DNA of 64,000 bases from Chondrosia reniformis (taxonomy: Eukaryota; Porifera; Demospongiae; Chondrillida; Chondrillidae): positions 4,960,001 to 5,024,000 of the forward strand of contig OX359190.1 in the NCBI GenBank assembly GCA_947172415.1, given 5' to 3'. The notes beneath the pieces were generated by a model that ran no database searches, had not been told where the DNA came from, and saw only the letters and a program-made list of their open reading frames with translations. Of the stretch, positions 1-10,619 are shown piece after piece. Position numbers and translations under genes: made by a program. Numbering within the stretch: the stretch's first letter is position 1; every line of letters starts with the position of its first letter.

Positions 1-640
1 CAACGGTTTTGTCCTAACTTTGCACAACATTGCCGCACATTCTGCAACTTTGCCGCACGCTTTGTATAAGTTCTTTGCGTTGCAGCCGCAATCGGCTGGT
101 AATGGTTAGAAAGAATTGCAGTTATAAGGTAATTGTTTAAAAGACGAATTGCAGTAATAGTAAGTTTTGCAAGGAACAGCATAAATAAAAATTGTATAGA
201 TGATAATCATGAGATGACTCAGTGTACTGACAAAATAAAATCACTGTTTATCACGCCACTAGTACCGGTGAGACAATTTATTTATAATGATAGGTAGTAA
301 ACATATTGATTCGAAAGCTAATATAGGTCCTTTGGACAAGCTTTCAATGGAGCCAACACTAACCCCAGAAGCCTCAGAAGGTTTAAGCTTCTGTATGAAA
401 TTGGAATTATAATCAATTCTCTTAATCTATACACTCAATCCTTTCACAAAAATGATCTCGTGTATTAGATAGAACATCTGAATCAGCCAAAAATCAGACA
501 GCCAACAGCCAAAAAAGTACAAGTGATTCTGATACTGAAGGTTCACTACAGTATATGACCTTTATTCAAAAATTAATTACTTGTGCATACTTCTCCTCAC
601 AAAGACTTTGCATTAGGGATTTCTGAACGTCACCTGAAAC
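1..640. other. AT-rich stretch with no recognisable gene
   Basis: No reading frame here resembles a protein I know. The first 75 bases contain short repeats of the words TTTGCACAAC and TGCCGCAC, loosely like the 73-bp tandem repeat near 10.4 kb, but too short to assign. Confidence 0.5.
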
Positions 641-699
641 TACGACGAAATGCTAATATAAGGTACATGAGGACAGCCAAAAAATGGAAGATCGATATA

Positions 700-1075
700 A
701 ATGCAGCATAAATGTAAAACCTACAAGGAAGATAATAAGGTTACTGCTGTCATACCACGAATTGACCATTCCAGTACCACCCTGAAACATATACCATACA
801 AGATTGGAAACGTTAAGGGGAAGAAACAAAACTCATACCAACTTCAGAGTTCTCATGGGATTATTTCCAAATGCTACCCTGGTTGGCAACTACAACCCTT
901 TACTGGTGAAGTAGATACTAGCCAGATTACATCAGAGACCTCACAGATATCACTACAAGAAACTGTGATAAAAGTAGATCCAAAAGTGGTCTAGGAGATA
1001 GGTGTAGATGTAAAAAAGGCTGCACCACTAGCCATTGCAGCTGCAGGGTGAATGGTTTGAATTGTACATCATGAT
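700..1075 (+). pseudogene. C-terminal tail of a retroelement-type integrase with Cys-rich end
   Basis: The 97-residue frame from 701 carries the pattern AVIPRIDHS, then YKIGNVKGKKQ..YQL, then SKCYPGWQLQPF. This resembles the tail after the integrase core in KRBA2-like and Gypsy/Ginger-derived integrase proteins of invertebrates. After a one-base frame change the sequence continues as RCRCKKGCTTSHCSCR, a cysteine cluster that ends the same proteins, followed by a stop. No integrase core with its catalytic residues is visible upstream. I see the motifs directly; the family assignment is from memory of such proteins. It is a dead fragment because of the truncation and frameshift. Confidence 0.5.
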
Positions 1076-1199
1076 GTCATTCTTGGATGTCTTGCCAAAA
1101 TAAACTGGAAGGTACATGCATTTTAAAAGTGGGACTGCATAGTCATACACACATATACATACATGGATGTATTTGACTTAGTGTATAATTGTAGAGTTA

Positions 1200-1565
1200 G
1201 TAGAGTTGAAGAAAGCCACGAAGATGAGGGTGTACAAAGCAATGGTGATACCAACCATGCTGTATGGCAGTGAAACATGGACAATGATGAAGCGGTACGA
1301 GATTAGACTAGGGGCAACAGAAATGGCTTATCTGAGAAGAGTTGAAGGAGTGTCAAGGATTGACAGAGTAAGGAATGCAAATGTGAAGGAGGCAGTGAGG
1401 CAAGAGGAGGTGATGGAGAAAGTGAAAAGAAAACAAAGAGCATGGAAGGAGAAGTTGGAGAAGATGGAAGATGGCAGACTAGTGAAGAAGGTACACTGAG
1501 GAAATCTTAGAGAAAAGGCCAAGAGGAAGACCGAGAAAGAAATGGATAGACAGTTTTTAGCTATA
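1200..1565 (+). pseudogene. 3' end of a LINE reverse-transcriptase ORF
   Basis: The frame from 1206 reads RVYKAMVIPTMLYGSETWT, then EMAYLRRVEGVSRIDRVRN, the region downstream of the RT palm in endonuclease-type non-LTR retrotransposons. After the stop near 1497 another frame continues RGRPRKKWIDSF, the usual end of this protein family. The same block, in the same order, closes the LINE at 24.6-26.1 kb, so both derive from one family. It is 5'-truncated as LINE copies usually are, and frame-broken. The flanking TATATA tract near 1594 may mark the 3' end. Confidence 0.75.
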
Positions 1566-1702
1566 GCACAAACTCAAATTGTACTATTAATTATTGTATA
1601 TATATAGCGGGGACCTCCTGCATAGGAGATAAACTATGGTGCTGATTGATTGGTTGACTGTATAAATTGCAAAGAGTATATATTTATCATTTTCTATATA
1701 GA

Positions 1703-2140
1703 CAATGAAAACCTCAAGCATCCTCAACAACCAGAGATCTATGCAGAAATCAGTTAAAGTGTTGACATCACGGAGTAAGTAATTATTTGATTGTTATTAA
1801 AATAAAGGTATTACATACATCCATATGTAGATGGTACAGGAGATAATCATTCCATGTAGTAGTTTGTGACACTGATCATGAAGGTAAACCCAAACCAAAA
1901 AGGGTAAAACATAGAGAAGTTATACACAGCATAAAATATGACTGTAATACCTCTTTATATTGTTTAAAATATACAGGAACACTTGGTTGTAATAACTGCA
2001 GTGGGTTCTCCAAAAGCATTGATTGTGGTAAATGTAGGTATTGTCTGGACAAATAGAAGTTTGATGGCCTGGGTTACTAAAGCTAGGCTGCTTATTAAGA
2101 AAGTGCCAGAAAATGACAAAGCCACTACATGCACGCAAAG
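1703..2140 (+). pseudogene. Decayed zf-CXXC zinc-finger gene fragment with intron-like junctions
   Basis: At 1980-2055 the frame reads GTLGCNNCSGFSKSIDCGKC then RYCLDK, the first half of a CXXC zinc finger (the CpG-binding fold of DNMT1, KMT2 and CXXC1). A stop follows at 2056. Another frame then gives KLGCLLRKC, the expected second half. Upstream, candidate splice sites make a phase-consistent path: acceptor TATATAG before 1703, donor GGA/GTAAGT near 1773, acceptor TAG before about 1861, donor GAAG/GTAAAC near 1882, acceptor ATACAG near 1977. Retained introns would argue against a processed copy. The stop and frameshift inside the finger say it no longer makes this domain. The motif is seen; the exon joining is inference. 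Confidence 0.5.
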
Positions 2141-2179
2141 CAGCTGTGATAACTAGAAGAGTAGAGGGATATTGAACTG

Positions 2180-2565
2180 AATACATGCATAGACATATAC
2201 ATACATGTATACATACCTATGTATATAGCTAACAAGATATAAGTTAATCGATTAACAGTCATGCACGTCCATTTGTACTATATATTTAGATGAAGCCAAT
2301 ATGTATATTTACTGAAGATATTGCATTTCTACCACAATTATAAACTGGGAATTGGTGGGACCTTACTACAGAACAGATTTCTAAAGTAATGACTATAGCA
2401 TCTATATATCTACAGTACATGGCACAATTTCCTTACGGAATTCCGCAGATTACCCGATACGGAATTCCGTACTTTTCCGAGCAGCAAGGTTTGAGAGTCT
2501 GCGAATTGACTGAGAGTAGCCGCGGAACGTTCCGCAGGAGGCTTGAAAAGGATTCGGCTGAGTAT
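2180..2565. other. Gene-free stretch with three short perfect palindromes
   Basis: No credible gene. Three perfect GC-richer palindromes lie within 100 bases: CGGAATTCCG at 2436, TACGGAATTCCGTA at 2458 and GCGGAACGTTCCGC at 2522. Confidence 0.5.
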
Positions 2566-2567
2566 CA

Positions 2568-2688
2568 GTAATCACTGCATATGTTCGTGGATAGTATACT
2601 TGCGATTAAACTTGTAAACATGACGATGCCTTATAATTTTATGCCCGTAATCGTAAGTATACTATCCACGAACGTATGCGGTGATTAC
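2568..2688. repeat. 41-bp inverted repeat (hairpin, MITE-like)
   Basis: The arm 2568-2608 is matched by its reverse complement at 2648-2688, with only a few mismatches and a 39-base spacer. The arms start GTAATCAC and end GTGATTAC. There is no coding content. A very short foldback MITE or a structured RNA are both possible. Confidence 0.7.
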
Positions 2689-2699
2689 CAATACTACAG

Positions 2700-3215
2700 T
2701 CTACAGTCATGTTGTGATGCAATCCCTATAGCCATTATTGTATATTGAATATTATTTGTTAGCTGTTGAGATGCAATAGTTTGTATTCTCTTTACCTGTT
2801 GCTGCGCCAGAACGACAGGTCAGGTTATCCAGCATTTAAAGATGTCTACAGTCATGTTGTGATGCAATCCCTATACTCACTATTGTGTATTGAATGAAAT
2901 TGTAGTATTATTTGCAAGCTGTTGTGATGCAATATTGTGTATTCTCTTTACCTGTCGCTGCGCCAGACCGACAGGTCAGGTTATCCAGCATTTAAAGATG
3001 TCTACAGTCATGGTGTGATGCAGTCCCTATAGCCATTATTGCATACTAAATATAATTGAGATGCAATATTTTGTATTCTTTTTACCTGTCGCTGCGCCAG
3101 AACAACAGGTCAGGTTTTCCAGCATTTAAAGATGTCTACAGTCATGTTGTGATGCAATCCCTATACTCACTATTGTGTATTGATTGAAATTGTAGTATTA
3201 TTTGATAGTTTTTAA
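2700..3215. repeat. Tandem repeat, about 3.5 copies of a 134-156 bp unit
   Basis: Units begin with TCTACAGTCATG at 2700, 2845, 3001 and 3135, and include CCTGTCGCTGCGCCAGA and CAGGTCAGGTTATCCAGC. Spacing differs (145, 156, 134) because of small internal indels. The last unit is partial. Confidence 0.85.
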
Positions 3216-3827
3216 AAACATTTAAAAAAGATGCACAGTGGAACCTGCATAATCTGACATGCACTGATCGATGGAGCTCCCCAAAATGTTGGATTATGGA
3301 GGGGTTGTGAGTTTTTAGAGAACCAACAACATAATTATATTAATTGATCATAATTTTTGTATAATGTTTATAATGTATACTTTTCATATTTATCCCATCT
3401 AATATTGTATATGGACAGTTAGGCTTCATGTTTAATCCCTCTTCTGTCATAATTATACCATTGTTTCCTTTTATATTATTATAAAAAGGCCTTGGCAAAA
3501 AATATACAATAAGAAACAAGTAGTTCGAATTTAAAAAAACTCGTGGGGCGCCAGGCGCCCCTAAGTAAACTCAAACTACTTGGCTGGTTCTTATAGATAT
3601 CCGGTTAACCGATTTCCGATCGACTCTTGTTGGCCGTCAATTTTTCAAGGCCATATCTCATAGAAAACGTTTTGTGCAAGCTTTACGTTACATAGTATTA
3701 GTAAGGGTGGTTTTTAAGTCCATTTCGTTCGTTCAATGTTCTACGCTAAGGAAGAGAAAGCTAATTTTAAGCTAGAAAACGAAAGCTAGCCGCATGTCCG
3801 CCATTTTTTGACAGATATATATATATA

Positions 3828-4570
3828 CATTGGGCTCTCATTTATCCGACGACATTTGTTCCCAGCAAAATGTGCTGGATAAATGAGATGTCGGATAACA
3901 AATATAGACATACAGTTACCTTTATCATGGAAGAAAGACAGAAAGACAGTGCTATATAGTACAAGCCTTGATGCCATGACGTTTCTTAAAGCCTTGCAGC
4001 CACCCGCTGGAATAGGTCAATCCAATAACTCCTAACGATTCTCCAAACACTTTGGCTTTCTCCCGCAACATATCATCTGAAATGGACAAACTTTGAGAGC
4101 GAATATTGCCGAACCAAATCCAAAGAGCCTCCTCTGACAGTGCTTGGTCGAGCTGGAGTCCTCAACGCTGGCCCACTTGTCTGCATCACGAAGGATATCA
4201 CTAATCGTTGTTCGCCCGATATCAACAGAATCTTCTTTAAAAATAAGTGAACGAATTCTTCCTGTGTAGCCTTTGGGTGGCTCTTCTTGTAGGCACATAT
4301 CTTCTTCTTTAAAGAAACCGAGATAGAAACTCCGGCACGCTTGGAACTTGATTTTGTAGACATACTTCAAAGTCGGACGGATAGGTGTGAAATGTATGGA
4401 GAATCAGCGCGTGGTTCCCACGCTGCAGTGCTGGATACGGATATCCCAGTTTCGGATAACTCAGTATAATTTCCTATACTTTTGTATGGCAAAATTTTTG
4501 TTCCTAAGTTCAAACACCGGATATATGAGATTTCCGGATAAATCAGGTCCGGATAAATGAGAGCCCACTG
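3828..4570 (-). mobile_element. Short pogo-like DNA transposon with near-identical TIRs and TA duplication
   Basis: TIRs read CATTGGGCTCTCATTTATCC at the left and CAGTGGGCTCTCATTTATCC in reverse complement at the right, flanked on both sides by TA (3826-3827 and 4571-4572). At 743 bp it is far shorter than an autonomous pogo element (usually 2 kb or more). It holds only the DNA-binding half of a transposase, listed separately. It sits in the TA microsatellite of S1, so it is younger than S1. Confidence 0.8.
3950..4363 (-). pseudogene. CENP-B-type DNA-binding half of a pogo-like transposase
   Basis: The start at 4363 gives MSTKSSSKRAGVSISVSLKK then KICAYKKSHPKATQEEF, a CENP-B N-terminal helix-turn-helix. 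After one frameshift the sequence continues DSVDIGRTTISDILRDADKW. After a second it reads SISDDMLREKAKVFGESLG and SGWLQGFKKRHGI, the second CENP-B-type HTH. It stops near 3955 before any DDE nuclease domain. The fragment could once have bound the element's own TIRs. With two frame changes it is unlikely to do so now. Confidence 0.75.
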
Positions 4571-4971
4571 TATATACAAGACTACGAACAGGAAGCCATA
4601 CATTAACATAATTTCTGAAAACAATATATGGGGCGCCTATGGCGCCCCAAAAACTTCAACAAGCCCCCAGTTTGTAGCCTATACAACGAATATAATCTAT
4701 ACAAATTTGAAGAAGAAAACTGTTATAGAGTCAATATAGAGCCATAATAAAACTTAAAGTGTGAGAATACTGTATATTCTTTTCCATTGTAAAATAATTT
4801 CTTACATCTAGTTCTTGAAGAATCGATCATTCTAAAGCCTGAATTTTATCTAAACATGCATGGTTACTCTGCGCTTGGATAGTTTATCCAGTCCTGTATG
4901 GTTACATAGTTTAGATACTTGATGATTTGATCAACGCTTGCATGCAGGTAGGTTATGTAAAGTTGTATTAA

Positions 4972-5441
4972 GGCCACTCCAAATTACACTTTAGTTTCCC
5001 GTCCCCCTCCAGGTGCCAAAAAGCATGCGGGAGGGAGAGTATTCTTTATTATTCATTAATTCATTATTTTACAATATTAGTGTATGCAAGAAGGTAAATG
5101 GACAGGAAGTGTATAAATAGACAGTCTTCAATGTATTCTATTATTAATCAAAAATTGTCCACGGAAAAAGCATCTGAGTGCAACTAACATCAAAAACCAG
5201 TGTCATAGTCTTCACATCGCTGTGGGACTAGAGGTAGGAGACCACGAGGCAAATGTGACAATGAGCGCATGCACTACATGTGCTTCACACACCACAAAAC
5301 ACTTTATTAGGGTTTGTACGATGGGTAATACTGGTATAACTGATATACAATAAAAATAACAGACAATAATGAAAAAAGCAGGCGGCTTCCTGTAATGCAC
5401 GCAGGCGGTGGACAGGAATTAAAATGTAATTTGGAGTGGCC
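4972..5441. mobile_element. PIF/Harbinger-type MITE, 470 bp
   Basis: The left end GGCCACTCCAAATTACA.. matches the reverse complement of the right end ..TGTAATTTGGAGTGGCC over more than 30 bases with few mismatches. A TAA lies directly outside each end (4969-4971 and 5442-5444). A 3-bp TWA duplication is the signature of PIF/Harbinger elements. No coding region, so it would depend on a transposase elsewhere; a Harbinger fragment is at 17.06 kb but its ends are not visible for comparison. Confidence 0.8.
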
Positions 5442-5549
5442 TAAGGAGTGCATTGTAGGAGGTGATGATCCATCACTCCATTTTGTTTTGATTTCCTCCT
5501 AAGGATTCCAATTTATTAAATATAGTCAATTGTGTAGGTTCCACTGTAG

Positions 5550-6965
5550 TGTATATACATAAATTATTGTTTTTGTTTAGGAAGTGAATAAAATGGATGA
5601 ATTAAGGAAAAACAAATATGAAAAGGCATCAGTCCACCTGTAATCTTATATATAAAGCGGGACCTGGGTAATCCAATACTGTTTGTTCCCAGCCAAAACA
5701 CACATACATATTAATTAGTACAATGCAAACATCTACTGCTTGAATTTCATATATTCATCCCGAAATTTAGGTATTTGTCCATAGAAATAACAACTATGTC
5801 ATACATATATATGTTAGCAAAGTGCAATTACTGGTACTTCGAGAAGTCAAATGTTTGCAGATTTTGGGAACTGCTAACTGTAATGTTAGAGGATGAGCTG
5901 AAAATGGAAGTCTCAATAGATGTTTGGGGTCTGCTGTTACGGCCAACCTTGGATAGCAAAGAGCTAATAATATTTTTTCTTCTATTGCTGGATGGAAGGT
6001 TTTCACATAGGGTTTGTCAAACTGTGATCATTAATATATATATAAAATAATATTCAATTCTGTAGATTCAGATAGGCATTAGCTTTAAAGTATTTTAAGG
6101 GTTTTAAGTTACATTAGTGCTATTTCCAAGACACTTTCCTAACAAAAACTTTAGCATAAACACATTAATATGATGCCTGACTAATTTCAAGAACAACTTT
6201 CCATGGAAATTTGCAACTGTAAGTCCATTAGATTTAAACTAAGCTATAAATTTGCATTGTCAATTTACTAATATAAAAATCATTCGAGTAAGATATCATG
6301 CATACAAATGGGGTTAAAGTATTGTATATACGAAATGGCAATTGTGTTATCAGAAATATGTTAAGCTGATATTACATAATACATGCCAACTCAAAAACAA
6401 CCTTTAACATGACCTTTCTTCAAATCTTGCTGACTATGCATGGCATCAACCTTATAAAAACACAACTTAAATATGAATAGGGAATTTTCAATGTAACTAC
6501 ATATATTAGTCTTACAAGTACATAAGACATCTCATCTATATACGTACAATAACAGTTTATGCTTATATTGTATGAAGATAATACAAAGCACCCAGCACAG
6601 GTATTTCACCATGTAAACATAGTAAAAGAATCACCATTACATTCATGCATCAAATACTATGAGGCTGACGGTTATATATAGTAAGTTAATGAAGGAAATT
6701 TTACTGGCAAGGATTATTCCTCTGGTCACCTTACAAAAGTCAGCTGAAACGTTTTTACACTTAACTGCTAACACCAGACCATCAAAGCAAAAGTACAAAT
6801 ACTGTATATATTCTCTTGGTAACACTGAATTAGAAAATGGTACTTAAACTCATCAACTCATTTTGATTATAATTTAGCTGTAATGACTTATAATATCAAT
6901 ATTATGACTATCTATCCACTATATATACCCCATTGTCGGAGCAACCGCCTGTGTATATATTTCGT
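5550..6965. other. AT-rich interval with no recognisable gene
   Basis: Short open frames occur (for example 5775-6050) but have low-complexity composition and no family pattern. I found no element ends. Confidence 0.45.
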
Positions 6966-6969
6966 AACC

Positions 6970-7032
6970 GGGATATAACAGTATTTAAGAAGCTATATAC
7001 TGCCATCGGCTTCTTAAATCCTGTTATATCCC
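6970..7032. repeat. 24-bp inverted repeat (hairpin)
   Basis: GGGATATAACAG.. at 6970-6993 pairs with ..CTGTTATATCCC at 7009-7032 with one mismatch and a 15-base loop. The size would also suit a small-RNA precursor, but nothing else supports that. Confidence 0.65.
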
Positions 7033-7034
7033 TG

Positions 7035-8145
7035 CCCAAATATGGTAAACTAAGACGTTCTACTTGAAGGGTGGACAATTCTCCTTACATTTAGGACAGT
7101 TGGAGTAGTCAGGGCAAGAGCATTCTATAAAGTCATCAGCATTTAAGCCAAACTAACCAGAGGCCACATGAGCCATCCTGAAAGTCCCGTCAAAAAACGA
7201 TAAGAAGCTAGGGAGTATATATCACTTATACCTATTGCACTTGTAAAATATTGCAAATCGCATATATTGTACATTGCAAGAGTAAACACCTGTATACAGG
7301 CAAAACTTTGAACATTCCAACTACACTATATAGCAGAAAAACGACATTAGTCTACTACCTATAGATTTCAATTAACCCATTTCATAAACATGGTTTACAG
7401 TGAGTATGTATTAGACAACGCAATCACAATTTGTTTTCGATCTGTGACAAATATTCTGTTAAAATGTCACAACACACTTGAAAATAGCATGCCAACTACC
7501 CATCCAACAAAAAAGCCACTTATTTCCCTGAAAGGGCAAACTTGTACACTACCAGAGCCTTAACAATATTACAGCAATAATCGACACACCTTTGAATACA
7601 ATGCTTTGATCAAATATCGATCGAATCGGCCGAAAATCTATATCTCGGCTACCCTTTCCAAATGCAAACATGTAGTGAGATAGAAATCCCTGATTGCCTA
7701 CAGGAAGTTCTCTAAGAAAGGTCTTTGTAAAGACATTCATTTGAAATTTAAAGCTTTCGAGATATCATCCGGATGACTTCTGATTGCTTACTCTTAATGC
7801 TAAACCCACCTTAAGCAACATAAATTGCAGAAAGCTTCTCTCTACCAATTCCCAACAGCAACACGTGCACCCAAATCGACGGGACATCAGTTCCAATTCC
7901 ATTCAGTGTCGAGGCTACGGGAAGCGATGACGTAATAGATTACACACCTTTATGACAAATATTACATCACAACAGCATTATGCAATCATTCCTATACCAT
8001 TGTATTGCGAACACGTCAGCAGTTCTCGGGCAGGGGAGAATGAGACCATTGCCAATAAAACATATTAAACCATGGATTAAGTCATAATGATATCGTCTTG
8101 AGAATTATGGCAAGATCAGGACAATTCAAAGTCCCACATGTTCCA
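7035..8145. other. Interval with no recognisable gene
   Basis: I see no conserved protein pattern, element end or tandem repeat. Open frames are short and unrelated to known families. Confidence 0.4.
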
Positions 8146-8147
8146 GG

Positions 8148-8345
8148 GGTTCCTCGGATTTGTCTCAGAGTTTCGCACGTTCCTCGGGTTCCTCGGATTC
8201 ATCTCAGAGTTCCTCACGTTCCTCGGGTTCCTCGGATTCGTCTGATTTAGTTCTGAAAACGTGCCTCAGATTTCTGAAATCATGCCTCGGTTTTCCGCAA
8301 TCGTGCCTCGGTTTTCCGAGTGGACACTCAAGGAATTCTGCAACG
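8148..8345 (+). repeat. 39-bp tandem repeat followed by shorter degenerate units
   Basis: GGTTCCTCGGATT recurs at 8148, 8187 and 8226, a 39-bp unit containing CTCAGAGTT and ACGTTCCTCG. Because 39 is a multiple of three, one frame stays open and reads SSGSSDSSQSSSR repeats. From 8262 a second set of about 24-27 bp (TGCCTCGGTTTTCCG) follows. The open frame is a consequence of the repeat and I do not call it a gene. Confidence 0.7.
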
Positions 8346-8349
8346 CATT

Positions 8350-9005
8350 TTCGAGGATTTCGTCAAAATTCCATAAGAAACTTGTGACAGGTACCGTTAT
8401 ATGTTTGGTTAAAATGCTCACATATAGATACAAACCCTCTGGAGCCATCCTGTAGGTGATAGTACTAGTCACCTTTATCAGTCATACCTTCTAAATCTGC
8501 GTCCTGGTTCCTGGATATGTGCCAATGTAAGAACTAGCCGTATAAAACTTTATATACTCAAAAATGTCAATTTGTATTACCCCTTTGTATACAGATTGTT
8601 GATGCATTTCTTCAATTAGTTACAGCTTGGGCAAGTACAACTATAAGAAGTACATACATGTATATGAAAACTTACATAAAGTGAAAAGGATGTGTATATG
8701 CACAGGATACATCAAAGTGTATGGCAGAACCATCTTATTTCTAGGAAGCAATTGGAAACTGTACACCAGTAGTAGTAGAAGCAAAGTGGAATAAGCTCCT
8801 TAAACCTGAGGTTAGCCCTAGGCCTATTCATCCACAATCCTCAATAGGTTGCATGCATGGTACATGACTAGCTTAACCATTATAACAAAATGTTCTCTTT
8901 GTGTCTGCAGATTGATCTGGCAACATTTGATTATATATTTGTACCCCAATGTCTTAATAGTCATTAGACACTTGCGGTAGGTTCATTTTACATTATATAC
9001 TATCA
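8350..9005. other. Interval with no recognisable gene
   Basis: Nothing identifiable on either strand. Confidence 0.4.
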
Positions 9006-9007
9006 AG

Positions 9008-9760
9008 GAGTACGGTAGTACTCCCTATGTAGGGATGACGCGTTTTTTTCGTTTTCCCCATACATCGGTATAGGAGCAAAATCCTGAAATAGGCCGAAAA
9101 TCGACAAAACAAGGCTATGTATAGCTAAATATATAATATACATACTCTAAATAGACCTTAAAGGCAAGTGAATATGTCCCGCTGGCGAAATAATAAACTT
9201 AAAAAATTCCCAATTTCATCTTCTTCATATTCTTCTTCTTATTATTATTATTATTATTCTTCGTCAGCCATAACTAAAAAACTATACAAGCTTTTGGACT
9301 AATTGTTAAACGAAATTATTGCAAATTTTCCGAGCTGCATTCTTTTGTAGAAGCAAGAGCGATAACGCTATTATTGAGTATGACGGTTTTCATGGCCCCA
9401 GAGTCAAGGCCTCAATAATTTTGCCATTTTGATGACGTCATAATCAGTCAAAGATTGCGAAACCAAAATGGTATAAAATTATAATTCCTAGCCCATACTC
9501 CATAAAAAGTACAGAAACTAGAAATATTAAAAAATTTCTACAAACATAGTGAAGATGTAGGGATGGCACAAAAAGTAGAGAAACTAGAAAGGGATGTTAC
9601 ACAGTGAAGTATTAGCTATACATGAATCCTACAAGCAAGAGTGTTGTATGATTCATGCATAGTTAATACTTCACTGTGTAACATCCCTTTCTTGTTTCTC
9701 TACTTTTTGTGCCATCCCTACATCTTCACTATTTTTGTAGAAAATGTTTAATATTTCTAG
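9008..9760 (+). mobile_element. H-A: repeat with long 3' terminal hairpin, copy 1
   Basis: It begins with a small hairpin GAGTACGGTAGTACTC, then ATGTAGGGATGACGCG and a TTTTTTCGTTTTCCCCATAC block. A variable TCTTC/TTATTA microsatellite follows near 9220-9262. It ends in a foldback of about 240 bp (9518-9760) whose arms include GTAGGGATGGCACAAAAAGT and its reverse complement. Further copies lie at 28.35 and 52.75 kb, with related 5' ends at 13.57 and 45.18 kb. No ORF. The long palindromic 3' end does not fit a Helitron, whose terminal hairpin is short. I do not know its class. Confidence 0.75.
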
Positions 9761-9764
9761 TATA

Positions 9765-10360
9765 TACTAAATTAAAACAATTGTACATAGGTGCTACATC
9801 TTAAGGATAAACAAGGGAACATCTTGACTCCTTAGGAATGCAGACAAATGTACCACCACAAGTGCATAGCCTGATTTCCCATGGATTAAAAGATAGTAGA
9901 GAATCATGGAATCTTTACAATACCTAAGACATGCCAACACAAAAAATGGGACTGATGGTGGAGTCTTCATTTGCATTGTAAGTATATAACTTTGGTATAT
10001 ACCTAGGACAATGCTATAATGATTGATGTTTTGTCATGCCATTGGCAGTATGCTCTCTTTCGCTCTATAAAATTCAACCAATACACTTTTGAACAGGTAT
10101 ATGACTATGACATATGCATCAAGAATGCTTAGGTTTAATATGTATACCTTCTTTTGCATGCAGAGAGACATAGATGAAATCAGGCAGTGGTTGGCAGGGC
10201 ACATTTACAAGGCTTTTTACAAATGAAATTAATCTATGTATATTTCTGCATGTTTGACATGTTATCTTGTATGTTTTCGTTTTTCGAAAACTCTCGTATA
10301 GTTTAGGATATGATTGTGATTGTTTTTCGGCTGTAACCTGATGATGAAGGAACGAATTAC
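9765..10360. other. Interval with no recognisable gene
   Basis: Short open frames only. No element ends seen. Confidence 0.4.
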
Positions 10361-10364
10361 ATTT

Positions 10365-10600
10365 GAGCTTTGCGCAGCCCACTGTACGAACTTTGTGCAA
10401 CTTTTACTAACATCTTCCCGAGCTTTAAACAGCGTCTGAGCTTTGCGCAGGCCGCTGTATGAACTTTGCACAACGTTTACTAACATCTTCCTGAGCTTTG
10501 AACAGCGTCTGAGCTTTGCGTAGGCCACAGTATGAACTTTGCGCAACGTTTGTTAACCGCTTCCGATCACCTGACCCCAGTGTCCGAACTTTGCACAGTG
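10365..10600. repeat. 73-bp tandem repeat, about 3 copies
   Basis: GAGCTTTGCG starts at 10365, 10438 and 10511, exactly 73 bp apart, followed in each unit by GTATGAACTTTGCACAACGTT-like sequence and ACATCTTCC. The third unit decays after 10560. It lies directly next to the hAT remnant; open frames across it are by-products. Confidence 0.85.
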
Positions 10601-10619
10601 TCCTATCTTTGAACATAAC

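Larger units (their letters stand above)
3518..4649 (-). mobile_element. S1: hairpin-capped S repeat (subtype 2), split by a pogo-like element
   Basis: In minus orientation it starts with the hairpin GGGGCGCC-TAT-GGCGCCCC (4630-4648) and ends with a longer hairpin at 3518-3582 whose arms are AAGTAGTT.. and ..AACTACTTG around GGGGCGCC/GGCGCCCC. The middle is a TA microsatellite, which holds the pogo-like element at 3828-4570. Without the insertion S1 would be about 390 bp. The flanks are T-runs in S orientation. No ORF. Body sequence matches the copies at 37.2 kb and 58.65 kb better than the others. Confidence 0.7.
3238..5546. mobile_element. Tigger/pogo-like shell bounded by CAGTGGAACCT inverted ends
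   Basis: CAGTGGAACCTGCATAAT at 3238 is matched in reverse complement by CAGTGGAACCTACACAAT ending at 5546. Such CAGTGG ends are typical of pogo/Tigger DNA transposons, which duplicate TA; a TA follows the right end but the left flank is CA, so the site is imperfect. No transposase belonging to the shell remains. The interior holds later insertions (S1, an inner pogo-like element, a Harbinger MITE). Chance pairing of two unrelated ends cannot be excluded. Confidence 0.45.

Noticed and set aside
2700-3215. Possible CRISPR-like array
   Set aside because: Units of 134-156 bp are repeated in full with no unique spacers; it is an ordinary tandem repeat.
8160-8387. Serine-rich (SR-like) open frame
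   Set aside because: Produced by a 39-bp tandem repeat whose length is a multiple of three; no start context, exon signals or homology.
9008-9760. H as a Helitron
   Set aside because: Helitron ends are TC...CTRR with a 16-20 nt hairpin about 10 bp from the end. H has a foldback of about 240 bp and no such termini.
10119-10546. Overlapping minus-strand frames with KAQTLFKA repeats
   Set aside because: They are translations of the 73-bp tandem repeat.
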